Source: a virus
Direction: 5' to 3' (one strand)
DNA length: 28,682 bases
Virus record (IMG/VR): IMGVR_UViG_3300047560_002174
Coordinates: 1-28,682 of that record
Below, in pieces: positions 1 through 6,416 of this stretch. The position numbers and the translations under genes are program-made. Positions within the stretch are counted from its first letter, which is position 1. Each line of letters begins with the position of its first letter. Below the pieces are notes generated by a model. That model searched no databases, was not told where the DNA came from, and worked only from the letters and a program-made list of their open reading frames with translations.

Positions 1-639
1 CTGATGCATACAGAAGAAAAACTCTTCAATGATACTGAATCAATAATACAATTTTGTGAAAATAATCAAATCAGATATGTTGCAAAACCATTGGATAATT
101 CTGGTGATGATTGGAAGTATTCTGATAAACAATTTTCTAAATTAAAAACATTTTGGATTAAAACCATTCCAGAATCCAAGAAAAGTGAATATTTAAATTT
201 AATGGATCAAGTGGGAACATCTGAGTCTGTTTCAAGTATCAATGAAGGAAGACCATGTTGTGGTGGTAGAAAACTTAGCATTAATGGTGATTTGAAATCG
301 TGCGTGTCTTTTGTACCAAAGCAAGGGTTTGCTGATTGGTATTGCAGTGTAAATTGGTTCTTTTTGTTTGTTCGGCAGCAAGATAAAAAAGTTTTTACAA
401 ATAAAGATTGTCAGATGAGTACAACTGGAAAAGTTGAGCCATTGGGTGATCTTGAAAATTGCAAAAGAATCATTGATACTTTAAAATATCAACTTGAGAA
501 TAATACAATGCCAATAATTCAATGCAAGAAAAAAATTTGTTTGTGTGGATTCTGTTCACCAAAAGCAGAAAATAAAGAATCTTTTCTTAAATTAATAAAA
601 AGAAATGTAATTAATGATGTATTTTTAAAGGAAAACTAA
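1..639 (+). CDS. Cysteine-rich protein resembling the C-terminal part of a radical SAM protein (5' end probably outside window)
   Basis: The frame is open to the left edge; the first ATG is at position 4 and no ribosome site can be judged, so the gene may start upstream. The visible 211 residues hold a CC pair near 85-86, scattered single cysteines, and a terminal cluster of the form C-x4-C-x-C-x2-C near 173-183. This resembles auxiliary iron-sulfur (SPASM-like) tails of radical SAM enzymes. The canonical CxxxCxxC motif is absent here and, if it exists, lies upstream. The stop is followed 2 nt later by uvsX, suggesting co-transcription. Real gene: likely. Radical SAM link: inference. A stand-alone metal-binding protein is the alternative. 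Confidence 0.55.
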   Translation: MMHTEEKLFNDTESIIQFCENNQIRYVAKPLDNSGDDWKYSDKQFSKLKTFWIKTIPESKKSEYLNLMDQVGTSESVSSINEGRPCCGGRKLSINGDLKSCVSFVPKQGFADWYCSVNWFFLFVRQQDKKVFTNKDCQMSTTGKVEPLGDLENCKRIIDTLKYQLENNTMPIIQCKKKICLCGFCSPKAENKESFLKLIKRNVINDVFLKEN

Positions 640-641
640 TC

Positions 642-1706
642 ATGGCTAAACCATTTGATGTATCAAAATTTCGTAAAAGTATTACAAAAAGTATTGATGG
701 TATCTCCATTGGATTTAAAGATCCAACAGACTGGATATCAACAAACAACTACGCTCTTAACTATCTTATTAGTGGCGATTTTCAAAGAGGTGTTCCTCTC
801 GGTAAAGTTACTGTATTCGCTGGAGAATCTGGTGCGGGTAAATCCTTTATCTGCTCAGGAAATCTCGTTAAGAATGCACAAGAGCAAGGTATATATGTTA
901 TCCTCATTGATACTGAGAACGCACTTGATGAAGCGTGGTTACACGCACTGGGAGTCAATACAAATGATGACAAGTTACTTAAACTCAATATGGCAATGAT
1001 TGATGATGTAGCCAAAGTAATTAACGATTTCGTAAAAGACTACAAAGCATTATCAGAAGATGATAGACCAAAAGTATTATTTGTTATTGATTCCCTTGGA
1101 ATGTTACTAACACCAACTGATGTTAATCAGTTTGAAGCAGGTGATTTGAAAGGGGATATGGGTCGTAAACCTAAAGCACTTGCAGCATTAGTTCGTAATT
1201 GCGTGAACATGTTTGGTGATTTAAATATTGGTTTGGTTGCCACTAATCACACATATGCAAGTCAAGATATGTTTGATCCTGATGATAAGATCAGTGGTGG
1301 ACAAGGATTCATCTATGCAAGTTCCATTGTTGTGGCAATGAAAAAATTAAAACTTAAAGAAGATGATGATGGTAATAAGATTAGTGATGTACGTGGTATT
1401 CGTGCAGCCTGTAAGATTATGAAAACACGCTACGCAAAACCATTTGAATCTGTTCAGGTTAAAATTCCATATGAAACAGGAATGAATCCATATAGTGGAT
1501 TGGTTGACCTTTTTGAAGGAAAAAATTTATTACAGAAGGATGGTAACAGCCTTAAATATACCCTATCAGACGGTACTGTTATTAAGCAGTTTCGTAAAGC
1601 GTGGGAACGCAATGAGAATGAATCACTTGATCGTGTGATGGCAGATTTTTCAGCAAATCCCCACAAGCATACACCTGATGAATCTAATGGAGAAACCGAA
1701 GAATGA
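642..1706 (+). CDS. uvsX: UvsX-like RecA family recombinase
   Basis: A 354-residue RecA-fold strand-exchange ATPase that would form filaments on single-stranded DNA for recombination, repair and recombination-dependent replication. Walker A is GESGAGKS at residues 61-68 and Walker B is VLFVID near 145-150, followed by SLGML. The downstream segment with VATNHTY and SGGQGF fits the RecA/UvsX core (L2 region). T4 UvsX is somewhat longer (about 390 residues). An AGGA about 9 nt upstream supports the ATG. The stop overlaps the next ATG (ATGA). The uvsY-like gene two genes downstream strongly supports a T4-type recombinase rather than a bacterial RecA. Confidence 0.93.
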   Translation: MAKPFDVSKFRKSITKSIDGISIGFKDPTDWISTNNYALNYLISGDFQRGVPLGKVTVFAGESGAGKSFICSGNLVKNAQEQGIYVILIDTENALDEAWLHALGVNTNDDKLLKLNMAMIDDVAKVINDFVKDYKALSEDDRPKVLFVIDSLGMLLTPTDVNQFEAGDLKGDMGRKPKALAALVRNCVNMFGDLNIGLVATNHTYASQDMFDPDDKISGGQGFIYASSIVVAMKKLKLKEDDDGNKISDVRGIRAACKIMKTRYAKPFESVQVKIPYETGMNPYSGLVDLFEGKNLLQKDGNSLKYTLSDGTVIKQFRKAWERNENESLDRVMADFSANPHKHTPDESNGETEE

Positions 1707-1924
1707 GCATTGATGTTGAAATCTTAATTGAAACTTATACTATTTTAAAAGAGTATGTTCCTACTAAAGAAAGACAGGCGGCTGCTGATAATTTGATGAG
1801 TGTATTAGTTGATTCACTCAGCGAAAAAGAACTTCGTGAATTTGGCGGCACTGATGGATATACCAAACGCAGTCTAGAAGAATATCTAGATGAAGAAGAT
1901 GAATACGACGAAGATAATTATTAA
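1703..1924 (+). CDS. Small acidic hypothetical protein
   Basis: A 73-residue protein whose ATG overlaps the uvsX stop in an ATGA, so it is probably translationally coupled to uvsX. The first 50 residues look helical; the last 15 are almost all D, E and Y (EEYLDEEDEYDEDNY). Such acidic tails can mimic DNA or contact basic partners, but no family is recognised. It sits exactly between the recombinase and its putative mediator, so a link to recombination is possible by position only. Confidence 0.75.
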   Translation: MSIDVEILIETYTILKEYVPTKERQAAADNLMSVLVDSLSEKELREFGGTDGYTKRSLEEYLDEEDEYDEDNY

Positions 1925-1929
1925 TAATT

Positions 1930-2382
1930 ATGTGGTATAACAAAATAGTTAATGATCTGTCAAGTCTTGCTGATTTTATAGAGTATTACGAAAACGAACT
2001 CATTGAAGCAAAAGCTGATACACGTATTCGTGGTAAATTAGAAAAATCAGCATCTGATTTGCCAGGAGAAACCGAGCATAGGTTCAATCAACTACAAGAG
2101 ATTGAAGCAGTGCTTGAGTATCTTAACATTCAACTACGAAAAATTCGCCAAAAACATTTTAAGAAATTTTTAGAATCTTATGCACGTGCTCTAACTAGCA
2201 GAGATGCTGAAAAATATACTGATGGTGAAGATGAAGTCATTGATATGGAAACTCTTATCAATGAAGTTGCTTTACTTAGAAATAAATGGTTGGGTGTAAT
2301 GAAAGGTCTAGAAAGTAAAAACTTTATGCTAGGACACATAGTTCGTTTAAGAACTGCTGGTATGGAAGACGTTGTTATTTGA
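1930..2382 (+). CDS. uvsY: UvsY-like recombination mediator
   Basis: A 150-residue, mostly helical, charged protein. In T4, UvsY (137 residues) helps UvsX displace the single-strand binding protein from DNA. The C-terminal block RNKWLGVMKGLESKNFMLGH followed by a short I-x-LR-x-AGMEDV ending matches what I recall of UvsY proteins from cyanophages and other marine T4-like phages (R/K-N-K-x-LG, K-x-F-x-L-x2-I, LR). Size and position just after uvsX agree. No Shine-Dalgarno is visible before the ATG; the previous gene ends 5 nt upstream, so coupling is likely. The symbol rests on synteny plus the C-terminal pattern. Confidence 0.75.
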   Translation: MWYNKIVNDLSSLADFIEYYENELIEAKADTRIRGKLEKSASDLPGETEHRFNQLQEIEAVLEYLNIQLRKIRQKHFKKFLESYARALTSRDAEKYTDGEDEVIDMETLINEVALLRNKWLGVMKGLESKNFMLGHIVRLRTAGMEDVVI

Positions 2383-2633
2383 TGGACTACAAAGAATACG
2401 CAGATCAATTAATTGAAGATTACAACTTGTGTTGTAAGGCTCGTCCTAAAAACAATGCAGTGGATATACAATTATTAAAAGATTCTGTGGGTAAGTGGGC
2501 TAGTCATCTTGCTACTCAACGTAGTTGGGGAACAGACAATGAAATAGCAGAAGCTTGTCATCAACTTGCACCTAGATTACAAGAATTAAAAGAACAAGTT
2601 ATAATTGAGGTATTAACTAATGGTACAGTTTAA
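2382..2633 (+). CDS. Small hypothetical protein
   Basis: An 83-residue hydrophilic, probably helical protein. The ATG at 2382 shares its A with the TGA stop of the uvsY-like gene (TGATG), a classic coupled start; a TTG one codon earlier is possible but unneeded. Its end overlaps the next gene by 14 nt. No domain recognised. Confidence 0.7.
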   Translation: MDYKEYADQLIEDYNLCCKARPKNNAVDIQLLKDSVGKWASHLATQRSWGTDNEIAEACHQLAPRLQELKEQVIIEVLTNGTV

Positions 2634-3381
2634 AAATGCACAGGAAAGCCACGATCATAGTAAAGAAGTATTAGAAGTTCTTTATGGTTATGATAGTTTC
2701 TTGGATAGCTTAGAGTTCATTGCTGATTTTGGCTGTGGGTATGGACTTGATACAGAGTGGTGGGCAAAACTTACTACAAGAGATGATCCACCAGAACCAA
2801 GAAACTATACTGTCTATGCAATAGATCGTGATAGTAGTAGAGTAAACAAACAAATTACCAAATTACCAAATGTGCATTTTTTTGAATCTGATTTTGATGG
2901 CGATGATCCAATAGTTCCAAGAAAAATAGATTTTTTATGGTGTCATGATGCGTTTCAATATGTTACTAACCCATTAAGAACTTTAAAAAAATGGAATGAA
3001 ATAATGAATGTAAATGGAATGTTACTTATGGTATTCCCTCAACAAATTCATTATGCATACAATAGATTGCAGACACACAGTTATAATTACACATATTACA
3101 ACCACAATATTGTTAGTTTGATGTACATGCTAGCAGTAAATGGGTTTGATTGTAGAGACGCATATTTTAAAAAAGAAGAAAATGATCCATGGTTATATGC
3201 AGCAGTGTACAAATCAGATATTGAACCAATGAATCCAAAATCTACTAGTTGGTATGATTTAGCCGAAAAAAATTTATTAAATGATAGTGTTGTTGATTGT
3301 CTAAACAGATATGGCTATGTTAAACAAGATGAACTTGTTGTTAACTGGTTGGATAAAGATTTCAGTTTTCCTAAAGAATGA
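2620..3381 (+). CDS. Class I SAM-dependent methyltransferase
   Basis: A 253-residue protein with a Rossmann-type SAM-binding signature: motif I DFGCGYGLD at residues 36-44, an acidic end of strand 2 (AIDRD), and a post-motif strand followed by LKKWNEIMNVNGMLLMVFPQ, typical of small-molecule methyltransferases. The C-terminal 90 residues are less typical. GAGG sits about 9 nt before the ATG. It overlaps the neighbours at both ends and shares ATGA with the downstream nucleotidyltransferase, suggesting the two act together, perhaps on a sugar or lipid. Substrate unknown. Confidence 0.85.
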   Translation: MVQFKNAQESHDHSKEVLEVLYGYDSFLDSLEFIADFGCGYGLDTEWWAKLTTRDDPPEPRNYTVYAIDRDSSRVNKQITKLPNVHFFESDFDGDDPIVPRKIDFLWCHDAFQYVTNPLRTLKKWNEIMNVNGMLLMVFPQQIHYAYNRLQTHSYNYTYYNHNIVSLMYMLAVNGFDCRDAYFKKEENDPWLYAAVYKSDIEPMNPKSTSWYDLAEKNLLNDSVVDCLNRYGYVKQDELVVNWLDKDFSFPKE

Positions 3382-3818
3382 AAATAGTACTAGTAACAGG
3401 TGGATTTGATCCTATACATTCGGGTCATATAGCATTACTTAATAATGCTGAACATATGGGTGATTGGTTAATAGTGGGACTCAATTCTGATGAATGGTTA
3501 ACAAGAAAAAAAGGAAGACCATTTATGCCATGGCGTGAACGAATGGTTGTGTTAGATAATTTACACATGGTAGATCGTGTAATTGAATTTGATGATAGCG
3601 ATGACAGTGCGTGTGATGCAATTAGAAAAGTCAAAGAACTATTTCCACATGATGAAATTATCTTTGCAAACGGTGGTGACCGAACAGCCAAAAACATTCC
3701 AGAAATGGTAGAACCAGATGTAGAATTTGTTTTTGGTGTTGGTGGCAACAAGACTGCTAGTAGCAGTGATTTTTTACAGCGTTGGTTAGATACCAGCAGT
3801 AAGACAGCGCAGATATAA
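3378..3818 (+). CDS. Cytidylyltransferase-like nucleotidyltransferase
   Basis: A 146-residue protein of the HIGH-type nucleotidyltransferase superfamily. GGFDPIHSGH at residues 8-17 contains the HxxH that binds the nucleotide phosphates, and an RxxR-like stretch (PWRERMVVLD) follows. The layout matches glycerol-3-phosphate cytidylyltransferases (TagD) and the C-terminal domain of HldE, so it would join an NMP or AMP moiety to a phosphorylated polyol or sugar. A second member, closer to HldE, lies at 20820-21227. Substrate cannot be fixed from sequence alone. It ends the first plus-strand gene block. Confidence 0.85.
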   Translation: MKIVLVTGGFDPIHSGHIALLNNAEHMGDWLIVGLNSDEWLTRKKGRPFMPWRERMVVLDNLHMVDRVIEFDDSDDSACDAIRKVKELFPHDEIIFANGGDRTAKNIPEMVEPDVEFVFGVGGNKTASSSDFLQRWLDTSSKTAQI

Positions 3819-3868
3819 ATCCGCTTGACGTTGGCGGTATTCTATAATAGCAAAAATTATTTTACGCA

Positions 3869-4033
3869 TTATAGTCCTTGAAATCTGCTGTTATGATAAG
3901 TCCACTGCTGCATCCAATGTTCTACGTCAGCGGCTGTTTTTGGGTCTTTGCTACTAATAAATTCTTCTATGTCGCTTTGGTACTGCTTTGGGAACATTTC
4001 TCGTAGACGTTCCACTAGACTTTGAAAGTCCAT
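3869..4033 (-). CDS. 54-residue hypothetical protein behind a late promoter
   Basis: A lone minus-strand gene between two plus-strand blocks. The start is set at the ATG at 4033 (MDFQSLVERL), not at an upstream in-frame ATG, because an AAGGAGA ribosome site lies 6-7 nt before it and a TATAAATA late promoter box sits at 4060-4067. The protein is polar and helical with several F, M and W residues (AADVEHWMQQWTYHNS). It converges on the nucleotidyltransferase gene with 50 nt between. No family recognised; the promoter suggests late expression. Confidence 0.75.
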   Translation of the reverse strand: MDFQSLVERLREMFPKQYQSDIEEFISSKDPKTAADVEHWMQQWTYHNSRFQGL

Positions 4034-4059
4034 TGTTTTCTCCTTATGGGTGATATTGA

Positions 4060-4067
4060 TATTTATA
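4060..4067 (-). promoter_or_regulatory. T4-type late promoter box for the 54-residue gene
   Basis: Read on the minus strand this is an exact TATAAATA, the T4 late promoter core recognised with the phage sigma factor gp55. It lies about 27 nt upstream of the minus-strand ATG and leaves a leader carrying AAGGAGA. Exact core match and position support it; whether this phage has a gp55 is not visible in the window. Confidence 0.7.
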
Positions 4068-4116
4068 CTGCAATGCAACATATTAACACAATATTTTATT
4101 CAAGATAACTAATTAT

Positions 4117-4977
4117 ATGCAAAGACCTACTTTAGAAATTACAACCATGATTGGTTGCCCCCTGATGTGCAATTTTTGCCCACAAGATAACTTACGTGAT
4201 GCTTACGACAAAGATGACCCAAAATATATGTCATTGGATACCTTTAAAACGGTAGTTGACAAATTGCCAAAAAACTGTAGAATTGATTTTTCTGGTATGG
4301 CAGAGCCTTGGGTAAATCCAGGTTGTACTGCTATGGTAGAGTATGCACTTACTTCTGGTAGAAATATTGCAGTTTATACAACGTTATATAATTGGACAGA
4401 AGATACAGCACGTGATGTGCTAGCAATGTTTAATAAGCATCGTGCTCAAATAGAAGTTTTTAGCATACACTTTCCAGATGAATATGGTAATATGAAGGGG
4501 TGGAAATATAGTAAAGAGTGGGAAAATGTTTTTCGTTTGATGAGCATAGGAGTTCAACAAATGGGAATCAAGTTGGAAGCTATGACCATGAGTGATCATG
4601 GAAAAATTCATCAGGACTTGCAACATTTAGGAATTCAGTTATATAATTGGTTCGGACATGATCGTGCTGGTAGTTTAAACAAAGAACAAGTTAAAGAACA
4701 ACCGATTAATTTTGTTACTAAGCATGAGAAACCAGTTGCATGTTCAAAGACAATAAATTATGATCAGCATGTATTATTGCCAAATGGTGATATTGTGCTA
4801 TGCTGTATGGATTATGATACAAAACATATTTTAGGTAACATGGTTACACAAACTTATGAAGATATGTTTACAGGTGAGGGGATGGTAAACTTAATTAGAG
4901 AAAATACAAAAACATGTTACTCTGATAAAAGTTTATGTAAGAGTTGTACCGATGCATTGATAGTTGACAGAATCTAA
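4117..4977 (+). CDS. Radical SAM protein with SPASM-type C-terminus
   Basis: A 286-residue enzyme that would reductively cleave SAM to a 5'-deoxyadenosyl radical. The 4Fe-4S ligands are C14, C18 and C21 (GCPLMCNFC, CX3CX2C). FSGMAEPWVNP near 58-68 corresponds to the GGE/GxxE SAM-binding region. The C-terminal part has further cysteines at 209, 230, 231, 267, 274 and 277, with NGDIVLCCMDYD and LGN typical of a SPASM auxiliary cluster domain. SPASM proteins often modify peptides or sugars. No clear peptide substrate gene is adjacent; the nearest small genes are the 54-residue gene upstream and the gene between the tRNAs. The start lacks a good ribosome site. A consensus promoter for the tRNAs overlaps its last codons. 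Confidence 0.88.
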   Translation: MQRPTLEITTMIGCPLMCNFCPQDNLRDAYDKDDPKYMSLDTFKTVVDKLPKNCRIDFSGMAEPWVNPGCTAMVEYALTSGRNIAVYTTLYNWTEDTARDVLAMFNKHRAQIEVFSIHFPDEYGNMKGWKYSKEWENVFRLMSIGVQQMGIKLEAMTMSDHGKIHQDLQHLGIQLYNWFGHDRAGSLNKEQVKEQPINFVTKHEKPVACSKTINYDQHVLLPNGDIVLCCMDYDTKHILGNMVTQTYEDMFTGEGMVNLIRENTKTCYSDKSLCKSCTDALIVDRI

Positions 4978-4992
4978 AAATTAAAATATAAT
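4964..4992 (+). promoter_or_regulatory. Perfect consensus sigma70 promoter for the tRNA block
   Basis: TTGACA at 4964-4969 and TATAAT at 4987-4992 are separated by exactly 17 nt. The -35 lies inside the last codons of the radical SAM gene. The predicted start, around 4999, is just before tRNA-Ile at 5005. Confidence 0.85.
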
Positions 4993-5004
4993 TATGAATG
5001 TGTA

Positions 5005-5081
5005 GGGCCGGAAGCTTAAGTGGTATAAGCGTCCGACTCATAATCGGGTGACAGTGAGTTCAAGTCTCACCCGGCCCACCA
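5005..5081 (+). tRNA. tRNA-Ile(CAT), lysidine type
   Basis: A full cloverleaf: acceptor GGGCCGG paired to CCGGCCC, a D arm closed by GCTT/AAGC, anticodon arm TCCGA-CTCATAA-TCGGG, T arm GTGAG-TTCAAGT-CTCAC, then A73 and an encoded CCA. The anticodon is CAT, which could be Met or Ile2. Ile2 is favoured: the inner anticodon arm CGA-CTCATAA-TCG equals that of E. coli tRNA-Ile2, and the acceptor pairs 4-69 and 5-68 are C-G, the pattern favouring the lysidine synthetase TilS, whereas elongator Met tRNA has U4-A69 and A5-U68. It would read ATA, a frequent codon in this AT-rich window. Confidence 0.92.
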
Positions 5082-5095
5082 AAGGATAAAAAATT

Positions 5096-5281
5096 ATGAT
5101 GACAATTTATGTTGCAATGGCTGAGTTAGAAGATGGCAATCGTGCTATAGAACGTGCCTATATGAATAAAGAAACTGCTGAACAAGCATCTAAAGATATG
5201 GTAAAAGAACTTGAAGAGAAGATGCAATGGCAAAATATGACACCCATTGTAGAAGAAATAGAATTAGTATTTGATAATTGA
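5096..5281 (+). CDS. Small hypothetical protein between two tRNAs
   Basis: A 61-residue protein (MMTIYVAMAELEDGNRAIER at the start) with a beta-then-helix feel and a C-terminal EEIELVFDN. AAAGGA right after the upstream tRNA is the ribosome site; ATG at 5096 and 5099 are both possible, and the conserved-looking start may be the second. It lies 14 nt after tRNA-Ile and 7 nt before tRNA-Leu, so it is likely on the tRNA transcript and would be cut out by tRNA processing. Function unknown. Confidence 0.75.
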   Translation: MMTIYVAMAELEDGNRAIERAYMNKETAEQASKDMVKELEEKMQWQNMTPIVEEIELVFDN

Positions 5282-5288
5282 TTTAAAT

Positions 5289-5372
5289 GCGGCTGTGGTG
5301 GAATGGTATACACAATGGACTTAAAATCCATCGGCGCAAGCCATGCGGGTTCGACTCTCGCCAGCCGCACCA
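5289..5372 (+). tRNA. tRNA-Leu(TAA)
   Basis: A class II tRNA: acceptor GCGGCTG paired to CAGCCGC, anticodon arm ATGGA-CTTAAAA-TCCAT with anticodon TAA, a long variable arm (CGGCGCAAGCCAT), T arm GCGGG-TTCGACT-CTCGC, A73 and encoded CCA. It reads TTA, a favoured leucine codon in AT-rich phage genes. Confidence 0.95.
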
Positions 5373-5442
5373 TTAAACATGTATGACGTTGATTATTGTT
5401 TAGCGTGTAATATTACCGTTAAATAGATGGGGATTTAAATCA

Positions 5443-5547
5443 ATGAATGAATTTTTAACTAGAAATGGTTTTGGTATTTGGGATTTTATGATTTATAACG
5501 AATGCCTTTGTGTAATAGCTAAAATAAATGAGGAGATGTATGACTGA
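5443..5547 (+). CDS. Possible 34-residue protein
   Basis: A short frame from ATG 5443 to TGA 5547, starting MNEFLTRNGFGIWDFM and ending EEMYD. It overlaps the start of the next gene by 8 nt (TATGACTGA), a coupled arrangement, and fills the otherwise empty gap after tRNA-Leu. Only a weak GGGG lies upstream. Evidence is spacing and overlap alone. Confidence 0.45.
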   Translation: MNEFLTRNGFGIWDFMIYNECLCVIAKINEEMYD

Positions 5548-5929
5548 GTTGTATCGTGGTTTGCTGTTAGTTTTGACTAATAAATTTAATGAATTGATTC
5601 TTTCATTTAGAACTCATATTCAATCTTTTAATTCAGAAACACAAGACATTGACAATTATTTTGATGTTGGTGTTCTTGGATTTTGGAATTTAATGCTAGA
5701 AATTGCACTTACATTATTTGCTCTTTCTTGTTTAGTAGTTGGCGTTTCAATGGTGGCGTTTTTGGCTATAGTATTCTATCCCCTACATGCTATTATTAGT
5801 TATTCATCATTGCTATTAAAAAATACTAGGAATCCTCAAAACGATCAATTACTAGTTAAAGATAAAATTTCACCAGTGATGGATGAACAACCAGTTATTA
5901 TCAAAAAAGATGGCAAAGAAAAAGAGTAA
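5540..5929 (+). CDS. Hypothetical membrane protein
   Basis: A 129-residue protein. The start is the ATG at 5540 with GAGGAGA a few nt upstream, rather than the in-frame ATG at 5528 that contains the ribosome site itself. Residues about 51-92 are strongly hydrophobic and long enough for two membrane helices; the N-terminus is amphipathic and the C-terminal 35 residues are charged (PVIIKKDGKEKE). It probably sits in the host inner membrane. Position after the tRNAs and on the same promoter suggests early expression. No family recognised. Confidence 0.75.
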   Translation: MTELYRGLLLVLTNKFNELILSFRTHIQSFNSETQDIDNYFDVGVLGFWNLMLEIALTLFALSCLVVGVSMVAFLAIVFYPLHAIISYSSLLLKNTRNPQNDQLLVKDKISPVMDEQPVIIKKDGKEKE

Positions 5930-6416
5930 CGTAGCCAAAGGTAAAGATAGTTACGATCAAGAAATAGGCGGCGAATTAGTCGCCTTTTTTAATAAAAATA
6001 TCACTCCCTATGCCACTGAAGTAGGTGGTCCTTCGTTTGATTTAATTCCTGTAGAAAAACAAAAAGATATTATGATTAATGTTGCTCGTATGCATGCCGA
6101 GCAAGAATATAATCGTATAATGGATTTAGTAAAAGTTTTGTCAAAACAAGCAGAAGATATAAAGCGTAGATTGTATATTACAGATGCAGTGCATGCAGCA
6201 GAATATCAATTTCAAGTTTATCATGGACAAACTTATTGGTTATGTTTTGATAAAAAAATAAATCGTACAAGATTGTGTCACCAAGGACCTGATGATTGGA
6301 CTACTGGCGCACCTGATAGTTATGAATATATAGCGCAGGTAAAATGGTTAGGTGATTATACGTGGCAAGAAGTTACCACACAAAATTCTGGCGATAATAA
6401 TCAACAATCTTTTTAA
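5910..6416 (+). CDS. DUF2452-like conserved protein
   Basis: A 168-residue protein from ATG 5910 (MAKKKSNVAKGKDS), overlapping the membrane protein gene by 20 nt; an in-frame ATG at 5883 is less likely. The pattern PSFDLIPVEKQKDIMINVAR, a middle helix with EDIKRR, then QVYHGQTYWLCFDK and QVKWLGDYTWQEV matches my recollection of the DUF2452 family of unknown function, found in bacteria, eukaryotes and phages. Codons 21-27 form a terminator-like hairpin with six Ts (see separate entry), so expression may be limited. Its last 44 nt overlap the oppositely oriented dehydratase gene. Confidence 0.78.
   Translation: MAKKKSNVAKGKDSYDQEIGGELVAFFNKNITPYATEVGGPSFDLIPVEKQKDIMINVARMHAEQEYNRIMDLVKVLSKQAEDIKRRLYITDAVHAAEYQFQVYHGQTYWLCFDKKINRTRLCHQGPDDWTTGAPDSYEYIAQVKWLGDYTWQEVTTQNSGDNNQQSF
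5970..5990 (+). terminator. Terminator-like hairpin inside the DUF2452-like gene
   Basis: GGCGA, loop ATTAG, TCGCC, then six Ts (5985-5990). An alternative AGGCG/CGCCT pairing is also possible. It has the form of an intrinsic terminator but lies in codons of the 5' part of an apparently intact gene. It could end the tRNA transcript or be a coding coincidence. Confidence 0.45.

Noticed and set aside
3825-3848. TTGACG followed by TATAAT between converging genes
   Set aside because: The spacer is only 12 nt, too short for a sigma70 promoter, and neither flanking gene could use it on this strand without reading into the back of a gene.
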